From the NCBI RefSeq assembly GCF_000382305.1, contig NZ_KB908029.1, positions 1 through 64,000 on the forward strand: a stretch of DNA of 64,000 bases. Direction: 5' to 3'. Of the stretch, positions 51,235-60,009 are shown piece by piece (the first letter of the stretch is position 1; the number at the start of each line of letters is the position of its first letter). The position numbers and the translations under genes are program-made. The stretch is from Vitreoscilla stercoraria DSM 513 (lineage in GTDB: Bacteria; Pseudomonadota; Gammaproteobacteria; Burkholderiales; Neisseriaceae). The notes under the pieces are model-generated. The model did not search any database and was not told the origin of the DNA. It was given only the letters and a program-made list of their open reading frames with translations.

Positions 51235-51789
51235 ATGTCTTTATGGTCATGGCAATACTCATTTGGCAAGTGGCTTTCATGGGCTTTCATGGGTGTCAGC
51301 ATGTATGCTCATGCAGAGGCGACCGTTCACCCTAAAGCCATGTTACAAGCACACAATCAAGTACGCGGTGTGGAGAATTTGCCATCATTGACGTGGTCGC
51401 CACAATTGACACAATATGCCCAAGAATGGGCACAATATTTGGCTCGCAATAACCGCTGCGAAATGCAACACCGTAAAGGCAAAAATAATCCGTTGCAAGC
51501 TGGTGAAAACATTTATTGGAGTGGTCCCTTACAATACTCCAATGGCAAACGCGCTGTGGCATCTGTAAACGACAGACAAGTGGTACAAGACTGGGCGAGC
51601 GAAAAAGAATATTATTCTTATAAAAATAATAGCTGTCGCACAGGGGAGCAATGTGGACATTACACCCAAATCGTTTGGCGCAATACTCAAAAAGTCGGTT
51701 GTGGCGCAGCTTTGTGTTCCGATCAAGGGCAAATTTGGGTTTGTAATTATGACCCACCCGGCAATTGGCAAGGTGAGCGCCCTTATTGA
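51235..51789 (+). CDS. Secreted CAP-domain (SCP/PR-1-like) protein
   Basis: A 184-residue exported protein of the cysteine-rich secretory/antigen 5/PR-1 superfamily. ATG 51235 (MSLWSWQYSFGKWLSWAF) has AAGGA 9 bases upstream and begins a signal peptide ending near YAHA; ATG 51211 is unlikely. The CAP signatures are clear: HNQVRGVENLPSLTWSPQL, AQEWAQYLA, AGENIYW, CGHYTQIVWRNTQKVGCG and VCNYDPPGNWQGERPY. The two His-Glu pairs expected in the cavity are present in part. Cysteines (in CEMQHR, SCRTGEQCGH, GCGAALC and VCNYD) should form disulfides. Its role in bacteria is unknown. Confidence 0.88.
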   Translation: MSLWSWQYSFGKWLSWAFMGVSMYAHAEATVHPKAMLQAHNQVRGVENLPSLTWSPQLTQYAQEWAQYLARNNRCEMQHRKGKNNPLQAGENIYWSGPLQYSNGKRAVASVNDRQVVQDWASEKEYYSYKNNSCRTGEQCGHYTQIVWRNTQKVGCGAALCSDQGQIWVCNYDPPGNWQGERPY

Positions 51790-52326
51790 ATTGAGGTCAC
51801 TATTTCAATCAGCATTAAACATAATAAAATAGTATGGAGAGACAAAAAATACAGCGGTATTGGCAAACAAAATTCTCTACCAATCATCCGACTTCATATA
51901 AATTAATACGATATTAATAATGGTGCAATGCACAAATGCAATTAAATACAATTTGATTGTAAAACAAGACACGACATATATAAAATAACTATGCTTAATG
52001 ATGGACACTGACAACGATTTTTATATAAAATTAACATGAGTATATTAATCGGTGTCATGGTGATTTGGATGGTTTTGTAATTTAATATCAAGAAAATTTT
52101 AAAAGTAAGAGGATTATCAAAACAATCCTCATTCAATTAGAATAAAATCCAAAAAAATCTCGCAATCTGCATATTTTTTTCTTAAAAAATACCTGTTTCA
52201 TAGTCAGTTACATTGACTGAAAAGCTGTGAAGGTCGATACTCTCAACGTTTCATAAAAGCAAATGGTTTATCAAGGCTGCGACACACAAACAGCCTAACC
52301 AATTAACTCAAGCAAGGAGCTCTATA
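51790..52326. other. A+T-rich region upstream of isocitrate dehydrogenase
   Basis: About 535 bases of very A+T-rich sequence. I find no convincing gene, tRNA or hairpin terminator. It presumably holds the icd promoter and leader; the minus-strand frame at 51942-52136 looks accidental. No DUS copy occurs in it. Confidence 0.55.
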
Positions 52327-54558
52327 ATGACTGGTGAAAAGTCAACCATCTTTTATACAATGACCGATGAAGCGCCATTGTTGGCCACTTACTCGTTCCT
52401 TCCTATTGTCGAGACTTTCACACAGCCTGCTGGTGTTGAAATTATCAAAAGCGACATCTCTGTTGCCGCTCGTGTTTTGGCTGAGTTTTCAGAATTTTTG
52501 ACTGAAGAGCAAAAAGTAGAAGACACTTTGGCCAAATTGGGCAAATTGACTCAAAACCCAGACACCAACATCATCAAATTGCCTAACATCAGTGCTTCTG
52601 TAGCGCAATTGACTGCTTGTGTCAAAGAATTGCAAGCCAAAGGCTACAACATTCCTAGCTACCCAGAAAATCCAACGACTGATGAAGAAAAAGCCATCAA
52701 GACACGTTTTGGTAAATGTTTGGGTTCTGCGGTGAATCCTGTATTGCGTGAAGGCAACTCTGACCGCCGTGCACCTGCTGCAGTGAAAAACTATGCGAAA
52801 AAACACCCTCATTCTATGGGTGAATGGAAACCTTGGTCACAAACCCATGTATCGCACATGCAAGAAGGCGACTTCTACCACGGTGAAAAATCCATCACTT
52901 TAGACCGTGCTCGCAACGTACGCATGGAGTTGGTGACTGAAGCTGGCGAAACCATCGTATTAAAAGAAAAAGTGGCGTTGCAAGACAAAGAAATCATTGA
53001 CTCAATGTTCATGAGCAAAAAAGCTTTGTGCGACTTCTACGAAAAAGAATTAGAAGATTGCAAAGAATCAGGCATTTTGTTCTCATTGCACGTGAAAGCG
53101 ACCATGATGAAGGTATCACACCCTATCGTGTTCGGTCACTGTGTCAAAATCTATTACAAAGATGCGTTTGAAAAACACGGTAAATTGTTCGACGAATTAG
53201 GTGTGAACGTCAACAATGGTATGGCGGGTTTGTACGAAAAAATCGAAACCTTGCCAACTAGCCAACGCGAAGAAATCATCCGTGATTTGCATGCTTGTCA
53301 AGAAAACCGCCCTGCTTTGGCGATGGTTGACTCTGCCAAAGGCATCACCAACTTCCATTCTCCTAACGATGTGATTGTGGATGCCTCTATGCCTGCGATG
53401 ATTCGTGGCGGCGGTAAAATGTGGGCAGCAGATGGCAAGCCTTACGATTGTAAAGCGGTCATGCCTGAATCTACGTTTGCACGTATTTACCAAGAAATGA
53501 TTAATTTCTGCAAATGGCATGGCAACTTTGACCCTAAAACCATGGGTACCGTACCTAACGTGGGCTTGATGGCGCAAAAAGCAGAAGAATACGGTTCACA
53601 CGACAAAACTTACGAAGTGCCTGCTGCTGGTGTTGCTAACATCACCGACATTGAAACTGGCGAAGTATTGTTGTCTCAAAACGTAGAAGCTGGCGACATC
53701 TGGCGTATGTGTCAAGTCAAAGACGCTCCAGTACAAGACTGGGTGAAATTGGCTGTGACGCGCGCTCGCAACTCTGGCATGCCAGCAATTTTCTGGTTGG
53801 ACCCATACCGTCCACATGAAAATGAATTGATCAAAAAAGTAGAAACTTACTTGCAAGACCACAACACTGAAGGCTTGGACATCCAAATCATGTCTCAAGT
53901 ACGTGCAATGCGCTTTACTTTAGAACGTGTGGCGCGCGGTTTGGATACCATTTCTGTGACTGGTAACATCTTGCGTGACTACTTAACCGACTTGTTCCCG
54001 ATTATGGAATTGGGTACTTCTGCGAAAATGTTGTCTATCGTGCCTTTGATGGCAGGTGGCGGCATGTACGAAACAGGCGCAGGTGGTTCAGCACCGAAAC
54101 ACGTACAACAATTGGTAGAAGAAAACCATTTGCGTTGGGACTCTTTGGGTGAATTCTTGGCTTTGGCGGTATCTTTGGAAGAGTTGGGCATCAAAGAAAA
54201 TAATTCTAAAGCCAAATTGATTGCTAAGACTTTGGACCAAGCAACGGGTCAATTATTGGACAACGACAAATCGCCTTCACGTCGCACTGGTGAATTGGAC
54301 AACCGTGGCAGCCATTTCTACTTGGCCAAATATTGGGCAGAAGCTTTGGCAGCACAAGACGAAGATGCTGAGTTGAAAGCACAATTTGCGCCTTTGGCAA
54401 AAGCTTTGGCTGAAAACGAAGACAAAATCGTGGCTGAATTGTCTGCGGTTCAAGGTCAAGGCGTGGACATCGGTGGTTACTACAAAATCGATCCAGTAAA
54501 AGTAGAAGCGATTATGCGCCCTAGCGCGACTTTGAACGCGGCTTTGTCTGCAATCTAA
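52327..54558 (+). CDS. icd: Monomeric NADP-dependent isocitrate dehydrogenase
   Basis: A 743-residue monomeric IDH (Idh2 type), unrelated in sequence to dimeric E. coli Icd, that decarboxylates isocitrate to 2-oxoglutarate in the TCA cycle. The start (MTGEKSTIFYTMTDEAPLLA) follows AAGGAG. Characteristic segments are EGNSDRRAPAAVKNYAKKHPH, SLHVKATMMKVSHPIVFGH, KGITNFHSPNDVIVDASMP and MIRGGGKMWAADGK, DPYRPHENELIKKV, and YETGAGGSAPKHVQQ. Length is the family norm (about 740). Strong intrinsic terminator follows. Confidence 0.97.
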   Translation: MTGEKSTIFYTMTDEAPLLATYSFLPIVETFTQPAGVEIIKSDISVAARVLAEFSEFLTEEQKVEDTLAKLGKLTQNPDTNIIKLPNISASVAQLTACVKELQAKGYNIPSYPENPTTDEEKAIKTRFGKCLGSAVNPVLREGNSDRRAPAAVKNYAKKHPHSMGEWKPWSQTHVSHMQEGDFYHGEKSITLDRARNVRMELVTEAGETIVLKEKVALQDKEIIDSMFMSKKALCDFYEKELEDCKESGILFSLHVKATMMKVSHPIVFGHCVKIYYKDAFEKHGKLFDELGVNVNNGMAGLYEKIETLPTSQREEIIRDLHACQENRPALAMVDSAKGITNFHSPNDVIVDASMPAMIRGGGKMWAADGKPYDCKAVMPESTFARIYQEMINFCKWHGNFDPKTMGTVPNVGLMAQKAEEYGSHDKTYEVPAAGVANITDIETGEVLLSQNVEAGDIWRMCQVKDAPVQDWVKLAVTRARNSGMPAIFWLDPYRPHENELIKKVETYLQDHNTEGLDIQIMSQVRAMRFTLERVARGLDTISVTGNILRDYLTDLFPIMELGTSAKMLSIVPLMAGGGMYETGAGGSAPKHVQQLVEENHLRWDSLGEFLALAVSLEELGIKENNSKAKLIAKTLDQATGQLLDNDKSPSRRTGELDNRGSHFYLAKYWAEALAAQDEDAELKAQFAPLAKALAENEDKIVAELSAVQGQGVDIGGYYKIDPVKVEAIMRPSATLNAALSAI

Positions 54559-54578
54559 GCAATATTTTCGTATTATCC

Positions 54579-54610
54579 AAAGCCGATGTGTTCGCACATC
54601 GGCTTTTTTT
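54579..54610 (+). terminator. Intrinsic terminator of icd
   Basis: AGCCGATGTG-TTCG-CACATCGGCT, a ten-base stem with a UUCG tetraloop, followed by T8. Confidence 0.96.
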
Positions 54611-54692
54611 TATCTCTGATTGACGCAATCATAGACATGCTACTCAAGCAAATTGACACCTAAATGAATCTTGAAAATACAGTGATATTTTA

Positions 54693-54706
54693 TTTACAGG
54701 ACGCTT
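54693..54706 (-). repeat. Single DUS-like word
   Basis: TTTACAGGACGCTT, full copy without an inverted partner, between icd and the caspase-like gene. Confidence 0.85.
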
Positions 54707-54722
54707 CATATTAGAGATTGCC

Positions 54723-54742
54723 AATGCCAATGCATTGGTATT
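54723..54742. promoter_or_regulatory. Candidate palindromic operator upstream of the caspase-like gene
   Basis: AATGCCAATGCATTGGTATT is a 20-base palindrome with one mismatched pair, 33 bases upstream of the start codon. Size and symmetry suit a dimeric repressor or activator, but no regulator is encoded nearby. Confidence 0.45.
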
Positions 54743-54775
54743 AATATGCCATATCACTAAAAATGAGAAAACATC

Positions 54776-55378
54776 ATGAGCGGCTCACAACCAAAATTGC
54801 GTCATGTATTTTGTTTAGAAGGCGATTGGAACAGCGATTTGCGCGCACAAAGTTCGATTTTGGCTGGCTTGGAATTGGTCAAATCCATTAACGACATCGA
54901 CTACATTTACAAAACCTGCATCACCAGCGAAGAATTTTATCAACGTTTGGACTGTCTGCTAGCAGGAAGTCATACTGAGCGCTCAAAATACGGCAAATTC
55001 AAAATTGTCTATTTGGCATTTCATGGCAACGAAGGCTGTTTGTATTTAAGTGAAAATTCCGAACAAAGCATAGAATTAAATGATTTTGTCGAACGTTATG
55101 CAGGCTGCTTCAGCGGCAAAATCATCCATTTTGGCAGTTGTGAAACCTTGAATTTACCAGAAGCCGAGTTACGCCAACTCTTGCGTCAATTGGATGCCGA
55201 TGCCTTGGTCGGTTACACTACTGAAATTGATTTTTTATCCAGTACCTTAGTGGATTTGTTATTTTTTGAAATCTGCCAAGCTTATACCACCATGTCAGCC
55301 ATTAAAAGCAATATGTTTAAAAAATATGCTGGCTTGTGTGCAGATTTGGGATTTGTAATGGTACACCGATCATCATGA
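54776..55378 (+). CDS. Possible caspase-like (His-Cys dyad) protein, DUF6642-like
   Basis: A 200-residue cytoplasmic protein. Two hydrophobic strands end in candidate catalytic residues: KIVYLAFHGNEG (His near residue 84) and KIIHFGSCETL (Cys near residue 123), the spacing and context seen in caspase/CHAT-fold peptidases, where the His follows one strand and the Cys the next. The N-terminus HVFCLEGDW recalls the uncharacterised DUF6642 group, from memory. There is no signal peptide and no partner effector or sensor gene. A candidate operator lies upstream. Protease activity is an inference; it could equally be a degenerate or non-catalytic relative. Confidence 0.55.
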   Translation: MSGSQPKLRHVFCLEGDWNSDLRAQSSILAGLELVKSINDIDYIYKTCITSEEFYQRLDCLLAGSHTERSKYGKFKIVYLAFHGNEGCLYLSENSEQSIELNDFVERYAGCFSGKIIHFGSCETLNLPEAELRQLLRQLDADALVGYTTEIDFLSSTLVDLLFFEICQAYTTMSAIKSNMFKKYAGLCADLGFVMVHRSS

Positions 55379-55420
55379 CCGTCCTGTAACCATCCAAACT
55401 GACCATTAAGGATACCAAAC

Positions 55421-55957
55421 ATGAAACCTTCACGACTGTTACAACCTGTATTCATCAGTGGATTAAGCTTGTATCTGTTCAGCCCCATGGCTTTTGCCGA
55501 CACCTCACAACATCCTACTTACCGCTACGCCCAACACCACCATTTTGATGTTTTTTATCAAGATTTCAAAACCGCTTTACAACACGAAGACAAACATGCC
55601 GTTTTTAAAATGACTCAAATGCCTTTTGTTTGTCATGCTATCGAATGTGGTGCTTTGTCGCGTGAAAATGGCGAAGAATATGATAAAAGCAAAGATTTGA
55701 GCATGCACAATCAAAAAGAGTTTTTACAAAAATACAACCAAGTCTTCACCATGCGCATGCAAGACTTCATGCGTGGAAAATTTATGAATTTACATGAAGC
55801 AGGCGATGATGAAAACGTGCGCCAGTTTTTTTCCCAAACCGAGCAAGTATTGCAAAGCTTTTATCAAGACTCTGACTACAATGAATCCGATGTGTTTAGC
55901 TTTGATGTGAACAATCAAGGCAAATACCAATTGCAAAGTATTCCTTATCGTCCTTAA
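55421..55957 (+). CDS. Secreted protein of unknown function
   Basis: A 178-residue exported protein: signal peptide MKPSRLLQPVFISGLSLYLF..MAFA with cleavage near AFA-D (residue 26 or 27). The mature domain is polar and rich in Gln, His, Phe and Asp, with two cysteines (FVCHAIECGAL) probably in a disulfide, and an overall alpha-helical look. RBS AAGGA lies 9 bases upstream. It starts 42 bases after the caspase-like gene on the same strand and could be co-transcribed with it. I do not recognise a family. Confidence 0.7.
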   Translation: MKPSRLLQPVFISGLSLYLFSPMAFADTSQHPTYRYAQHHHFDVFYQDFKTALQHEDKHAVFKMTQMPFVCHAIECGALSRENGEEYDKSKDLSMHNQKEFLQKYNQVFTMRMQDFMRGKFMNLHEAGDDENVRQFFSQTEQVLQSFYQDSDYNESDVFSFDVNNQGKYQLQSIPYRP

Positions 55958-55963
55958 AAAGGG

Positions 55964-55978
55964 TTTACAGGACGCTTT
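55964..55978 (-). repeat. Single DUS-like word
   Basis: TTTACAGGACGCTTT, eight bases after the stop of the secreted protein gene, directly next to a long hairpin. Confidence 0.85.
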
Positions 55979-55979
55979 A

Positions 55980-56024
55980 AAATATGCCATTTACCAATGA
56001 TTGATTGGTACAAATGGCATATTT
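55980..56024. terminator. Long hairpin terminator between convergent genes
   Basis: AAATATGCCATTT (55980-55992) and AAATGGCATATTT (56012-56024) form a perfect 13-bp stem, extended inside by ACCAAT/ATTGGT with a two-base bulge. It ends transcription of the secreted protein gene and of the multicopper oxidase gene. Confidence 0.8.
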
Positions 56025-56047
56025 ATTTTGCATGAAACGGATGAAGA

Positions 56048-57598
56048 TTAACGAATGTCTATCTGCCCCATCATGCCCAAGGCTTCATGTTCTAAAATAT
56101 GGCAATGAAACATTCTCAAACCTTTAAAATCCTGTTTGCATCGAACCCTGACGCTTTGCAAAGGTTTTACATTCACCGTATCTTTCAAAGCACGATACGG
56201 CGGTTGGCTGCTTTCGCCAAACTCCATGAATTCGATGACTTCAAATTGTGTGCCATGCAAATGAAATGGATGATCCATGTGCGATGCATTGGTAATCAAC
56301 CAATCTTCTGTGGCATGTACTTGTCCTATCAAATCGATTCGGTTCATGTCAAACGTTTGTCCATTGACTTTGAACATTTGCTCCAAAGCCACATTATGCT
56401 CTTCACTGAAATTGACGATGTGCTCCGCAGTCGGCGTTGCAAATCGCGGCAATGAGCGCAAGGTTTTCGGCAAATTGAATTCAGGCATGGCAAGATGAAT
56501 AGATGCCAATTCAGATGTTTTTGTATCAAAAGTTGTCATCATTTTTTTACGGTCATATGGCAAATTCTGCAACACCAAACGCCCTTGTTTGCGCGGTTTT
56601 AAAATGATTTCATAACGCTCAGCAGGCACAACCAACAATTCTGACACAGGCGCTTGTGGCTGCTCTAACAAGCCGCCATCCGTTCCCACAACGATGATGT
56701 CACAATCGGGAATGTGCAAACGCAAATAACGGGCATTGCACATATTCCATACCCGAATGCGTGTGGTCTCTTTCAGTTCGATTTGAGGTTTGTATGCCCC
56801 ATTCATCAATACAAATTCGCCCTCGCGCCCATTGATCCAATCCATTTGCGTGTTTTCAGGTATTTGAGCGTGCGCATCCAAACGCAAATCACTGAAAACC
56901 CAATGTTGTTCAGGCAAAGCGGCCAAAGGATCGTTGCGGCTTTTAACGATACAAGTACCCGCCAAGCCACGAAATGCTTGCTCTGCCGACAAACCATGCG
57001 CATGGGTATGATACCAATATGTGCCTGCCGAACCTTTCGGCAATTTGAACGTGTAAGTACGGGCTTTGCCCGATAATACGGCATCGTGAGGATTGCCGTC
57101 TTGCGATGGCGGAATGGGCAAACCATGAAAATGTACGGTCGTCGGTTGGTCTAATTCGTTGACAAACAAAATGCTCACTTCATCTTCTTCATACAACACA
57201 ATTTGCGGCCCACCCAAAATGCCGTTGTACAACCAAAATTCGGTTGGCATGCCTTTGACCAATTCCAAAGTCTGTTTTTTGGCTACCAAGCGTCCGACAA
57301 ACTGCTGCGCACGTTTGGATTCGTTTTTTAGCAAGGGCATCATCGGCAACAAGCCTGCCACAGGAAAATGTGTTTCATCCAGCAGTTTTTGTTCTTCAGG
57401 ACGCATCAGCAAGGTTTTTTGATTGTACAAGCTGTTGTTCATACCCATATGGCTGTCTAAATGCGATGCAGCAGTATGTTCAGCGCCTGAAGCTGGTACA
57501 TTTTCAAGCTTGGTATTGGAGGATCTTTGACAGCTTGCCAACAAACCCATGGCACCCAAACTGAGTCCATAACTTAAAAAACGCCTTCTATTGATCAT
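56048..57598 (-). CDS. Tat-exported multicopper oxidase
   Basis: A 516-residue periplasmic copper enzyme of the laccase/CueO/FtsP superfamily. The N-terminus MINRRRFLSYGLSLGAMGLLAS has a twin-arginine motif (RRRFLS) and a possible lipobox (LASC). The copper motifs are HFHGLPIPPSQDG, WYHTHAHG, HPFHLHGTQFEV and, near the end, FHCHILEHEALGMM, giving all ten His, the Cys and the axial Met of T1, T2 and T3 sites. A methionine-rich insert as in CueO is not obvious. Possible roles are copper(I) or organic oxidation. The start is ATG 57598. Confidence 0.92.
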   Translation of the reverse strand: MINRRRFLSYGLSLGAMGLLASCQRSSNTKLENVPASGAEHTAASHLDSHMGMNNSLYNQKTLLMRPEEQKLLDETHFPVAGLLPMMPLLKNESKRAQQFVGRLVAKKQTLELVKGMPTEFWLYNGILGGPQIVLYEEDEVSILFVNELDQPTTVHFHGLPIPPSQDGNPHDAVLSGKARTYTFKLPKGSAGTYWYHTHAHGLSAEQAFRGLAGTCIVKSRNDPLAALPEQHWVFSDLRLDAHAQIPENTQMDWINGREGEFVLMNGAYKPQIELKETTRIRVWNMCNARYLRLHIPDCDIIVVGTDGGLLEQPQAPVSELLVVPAERYEIILKPRKQGRLVLQNLPYDRKKMMTTFDTKTSELASIHLAMPEFNLPKTLRSLPRFATPTAEHIVNFSEEHNVALEQMFKVNGQTFDMNRIDLIGQVHATEDWLITNASHMDHPFHLHGTQFEVIEFMEFGESSQPPYRALKDTVNVKPLQSVRVRCKQDFKGLRMFHCHILEHEALGMMGQIDIR

Positions 57599-57738
57599 AT
57601 ACTTGCCTAAAAATCAGTTGTTAGAAATGACGATGATGTCCCACATACCATCAAGCGGCTTAATATCATTTTATTTGATTGACTTAAACATTAGCCAATC
57701 CAAGCATCTCAATGCAATATTACCAATGCCATGAACAT

Positions 57739-57752
57739 TTTACAGGACGCTT
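57739..57752 (-). repeat. Single DUS-like word upstream of the peroxidase gene
   Basis: TTTACAGGACGCTT without a nearby inverted partner, in the divergent region between the multicopper oxidase and the DyP-type peroxidase. Confidence 0.85.
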
Positions 57753-57866
57753 CATTCATTCATTGACATGACCGTTTTAACACCACATACAGATGTTATC
57801 AAACCCAATCGAAACACACACAAAATACAGTACAATAAAGCCACTTATTTTTAGGAGTGTTTTGTT

Positions 57867-58784
57867 ATGCCAGCTCAATCGGTGATTGTCCCTCTTGCTT
57901 CACAACATGCGCGTTTCATGACATTGCGTTTTGCTTCAGGCAGCAACGCCCATCTTAAAGCAGCCATCGGTGCGCTGCTTGATGCATGTGAAGCATTGCG
58001 CCAACAATATCCGCAAGCAAACATCAAAACAGGTATTGCCTTTGGCTTGGCGCAATGGCAACAATTGTATGCTCATAGTCCTGAGCATTGGCACGATTTG
58101 CAAGCACGTGCGGGAGACTTTGCCATGCCTGCCATCGCTGCCGATGTCTTTTTACACATTGCCAGTGAACAAGCCGATGTGTGTTTTGCTTTGGTGCAAG
58201 CATTCATGCAAGCGTGTGGCGATGTGGTGACGGTCTTGAACGAAACCACAGGTTTTCGCTATTTGGACAGCCGTGATTTGACTGGTTTTATTGATGGCAC
58301 CGAAAACCCGCAACAAGCCGATGAACGTGCGCAAGCGGCTTTATTAACTGAAGACGCGGGCGAATTTGCCGAGGGTAGCTTTGTGATGGCGCAGCGCTAT
58401 GTGCACCATATGAAAACATGGCATGAGCAATCAATAGACAGCCAAGAGAAAATCATTGGGCGCACCAAACCAGACAGCATTGAGTTAGACGATGCTGTGC
58501 GCCCTGCCAACTCACATATTTCACGTGTCATTATTGAAGACGACACAGGCGAAGAATTGGCGATTTTGCGCCACAGTTTGCCATATGGCAATGCCAGCGG
58601 TGAACAAGGTTTGTATTTCATCGCCTACACGCCTGATTTGGGTATTTTGGATGCGATGCTGGACAATATGTTTGGTACCTCAGGCGATGGCTTGCACGAC
58701 CAATTTTTGCATTACACCACGCCTGTCGATGGGGCTTATTTCTTCATGCCATCTGAACAATTGCTTGCCAAAATCATCGCATAA
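57867..58784 (+). CDS. yfeX: DyP-type peroxidase (YfeX-like)
   Basis: A 305-residue haem enzyme of the dye-decolourising peroxidase family, similar in size to YfeX (299). The diagnostic GxxDG motif is present as GFIDGTENPQ, the proximal haem His is probably in LRHSLPYGN, and SHISRVIIEDD and GLYFIAYTPDL are conserved segments. There is no Tat signal. The start follows AGGAG. It lies divergent from the multicopper oxidase gene, which hints at a shared oxidative or copper-stress setting, but no regulator is visible. Confidence 0.88.
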   Translation: MPAQSVIVPLASQHARFMTLRFASGSNAHLKAAIGALLDACEALRQQYPQANIKTGIAFGLAQWQQLYAHSPEHWHDLQARAGDFAMPAIAADVFLHIASEQADVCFALVQAFMQACGDVVTVLNETTGFRYLDSRDLTGFIDGTENPQQADERAQAALLTEDAGEFAEGSFVMAQRYVHHMKTWHEQSIDSQEKIIGRTKPDSIELDDAVRPANSHISRVIIEDDTGEELAILRHSLPYGNASGEQGLYFIAYTPDLGILDAMLDNMFGTSGDGLHDQFLHYTTPVDGAYFFMPSEQLLAKIIA

Positions 58785-58796
58785 TCAATTTCAATA

Positions 58797-58832
58797 AAAT
58801 AAGCGTCCTGTAAACTTACAGGACGCTTATTT
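58797..58832. terminator. Inverted DUS pair between peroxidase gene and ubiE
   Basis: AAATAAGCGTCCTGTAA and its exact complement around AC; a stem of 17 bp between convergent genes. Confidence 0.88.
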
Positions 58833-58852
58833 CAATACCTTGACCACATCAA

Positions 58853-59590
58853 TTACAATTTAGTGCCTTTGTGCAACGCCACCACACCTGCAGTCAAATT
58901 ATGATAATCGACCAAATCAAAACCCACGTCATACATCAATTGTTGCAAGGTTTCTTGGTCTGGATGCATGCGAATTGATTCTGCCAAATAACGGTAAGAT
59001 TCGGCATCTTGTGCAATCACTTGACCAAATGTTGGCAAAAATTTGAACGAATAAAAGTCATACACAGGTGCTAAAGGCTTGGCAACCTTAGAAAATTCCA
59101 ACACCAACAATTGACCGCCGGGCTTTAACACGCGGTACATTTCCTTCAAAGCTTGGTCTTTGTGTGTCATGTTGCGCAAACCGAACGCCACCGATACCAA
59201 ATTGAAATAATTGTCAGGAAACGGCAATTTTTCTGCATCGCACAAAGCCACAGGCGTAATCGTACCCTCGTTAAGCAAACGGTCACGACCCACGGTTAAC
59301 ATCGATGAGTTGATGTCTGTCAACCACACTTCGCCTTTATCGCCCACACGTTTTTTCCAACCACGCGACAAATCGCCCGTACCACCTGCGATATCCAAAA
59401 CTTTATCGCCTTTTTTCAATCGCGCGGTGTTGATGGTGAAATGTTTCCACACACGGTGCAAACCGCCTGACATCACGTCGTTCATGATGTCGTATTTGCT
59501 TGCCACAGAATGGAACACCTCGGCCACTTTGCCCGCTTTTTCTTCTTCATTGACGGTTTTGAAACCGAAATGGGTTTGTTTGTCTGTCAT
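58853..59590 (-). CDS. ubiE: Ubiquinone/menaquinone biosynthesis methyltransferase UbiE
   Basis: UbiE C-methylates demethylubiquinol and demethylmenaquinol with SAM. The 245-residue protein begins MTDKQTHFGFKTVNEEEKAG, typical of the family, and has motif I VLDIAGGTGDLSRG, the segment YDIMNDVMSGGLHRVWK and the C-terminal YHNLTAGVVALHKGTKL. It is the last gene of the group queA-DUF971-ubiE. A DUS copy lies at 59642-59655, between ubiE and DUF971, so they may be separate units. Confidence 0.97.
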   Translation of the reverse strand: MTDKQTHFGFKTVNEEEKAGKVAEVFHSVASKYDIMNDVMSGGLHRVWKHFTINTARLKKGDKVLDIAGGTGDLSRGWKKRVGDKGEVWLTDINSSMLTVGRDRLLNEGTITPVALCDAEKLPFPDNYFNLVSVAFGLRNMTHKDQALKEMYRVLKPGGQLLVLEFSKVAKPLAPVYDFYSFKFLPTFGQVIAQDAESYRYLAESIRMHPDQETLQQLMYDVGFDLVDYHNLTAGVVALHKGTKL

Positions 59591-59641
59591 ATTTTTCTTC
59601 CATACGGCATGTTTACTGCCCGATTGTAACCGATTTACCCA

Positions 59642-59655
59642 TTTACAGGACGCTT
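59642..59655 (-). repeat. Single DUS-like word between DUF971 gene and ubiE
   Basis: TTTACAGGACGCTT, touching the end of the DUF971 coding sequence at its stop codon. Confidence 0.85.
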
Positions 59656-60007
59656 AAACGTCACGCGAAGCGCCTGCTTGCGCCAAACGCGCCTCATATG
59701 CTTGCCATTTGGCTTCTTGAGTGGTGGCCAATTCATGCAAATATGCCCAATCGTACAAACCTGAATCATGCCCATCGCTGTACACAATTTTCAAAGCATA
59801 ATTGCCACTCATTTCCAAACCGACAATGGTGACCAAGCGTTTGCCCGTTTGCAAAACTTCTTGTCCCACACCATGACCTCGCACTTGGGCGCTGGGCGAA
59901 TGCACACGCAAATATTCAGCACTCAAACCATAGGTTTGACCTGCATATTCCAAATGTAAGATGCTTTTGTTTTTGTCCAAACGGATGGTTTCGGGCATCT
60001 GCACCAT
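59654..60007 (-). CDS. DUF971 protein (gamma-butyrobetaine hydroxylase-like N-terminal domain)
   Basis: A 117-residue protein made of one DUF971 domain, seen alone in bacteria and as the N-terminal domain of gamma-butyrobetaine hydroxylase. IRLDKNKSILHLEYAGQTYGLSAEYLRVHSPSAQ (here given in part) and YALKIVYSDGHDSGLYDWAYL are the family pattern. It starts two bases after the queA stop, with AAGGATT as ribosome binding site, and precedes ubiE, an arrangement frequent in betaproteobacteria. Suggested roles include iron-sulfur or quinone metabolism, but the function is unknown. Confidence 0.88.
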   Translation of the reverse strand: MVQMPETIRLDKNKSILHLEYAGQTYGLSAEYLRVHSPSAQVRGHGVGQEVLQTGKRLVTIVGLEMSGNYALKIVYSDGHDSGLYDWAYLHELATTQEAKWQAYEARLAQAGASRDV

Positions 60008-60009
60008 AT

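Noticed and set aside
51942..52136. 64-residue minus-strand frame upstream of icd
   Set aside because: A+T-driven hydrophobic frame without start signals.
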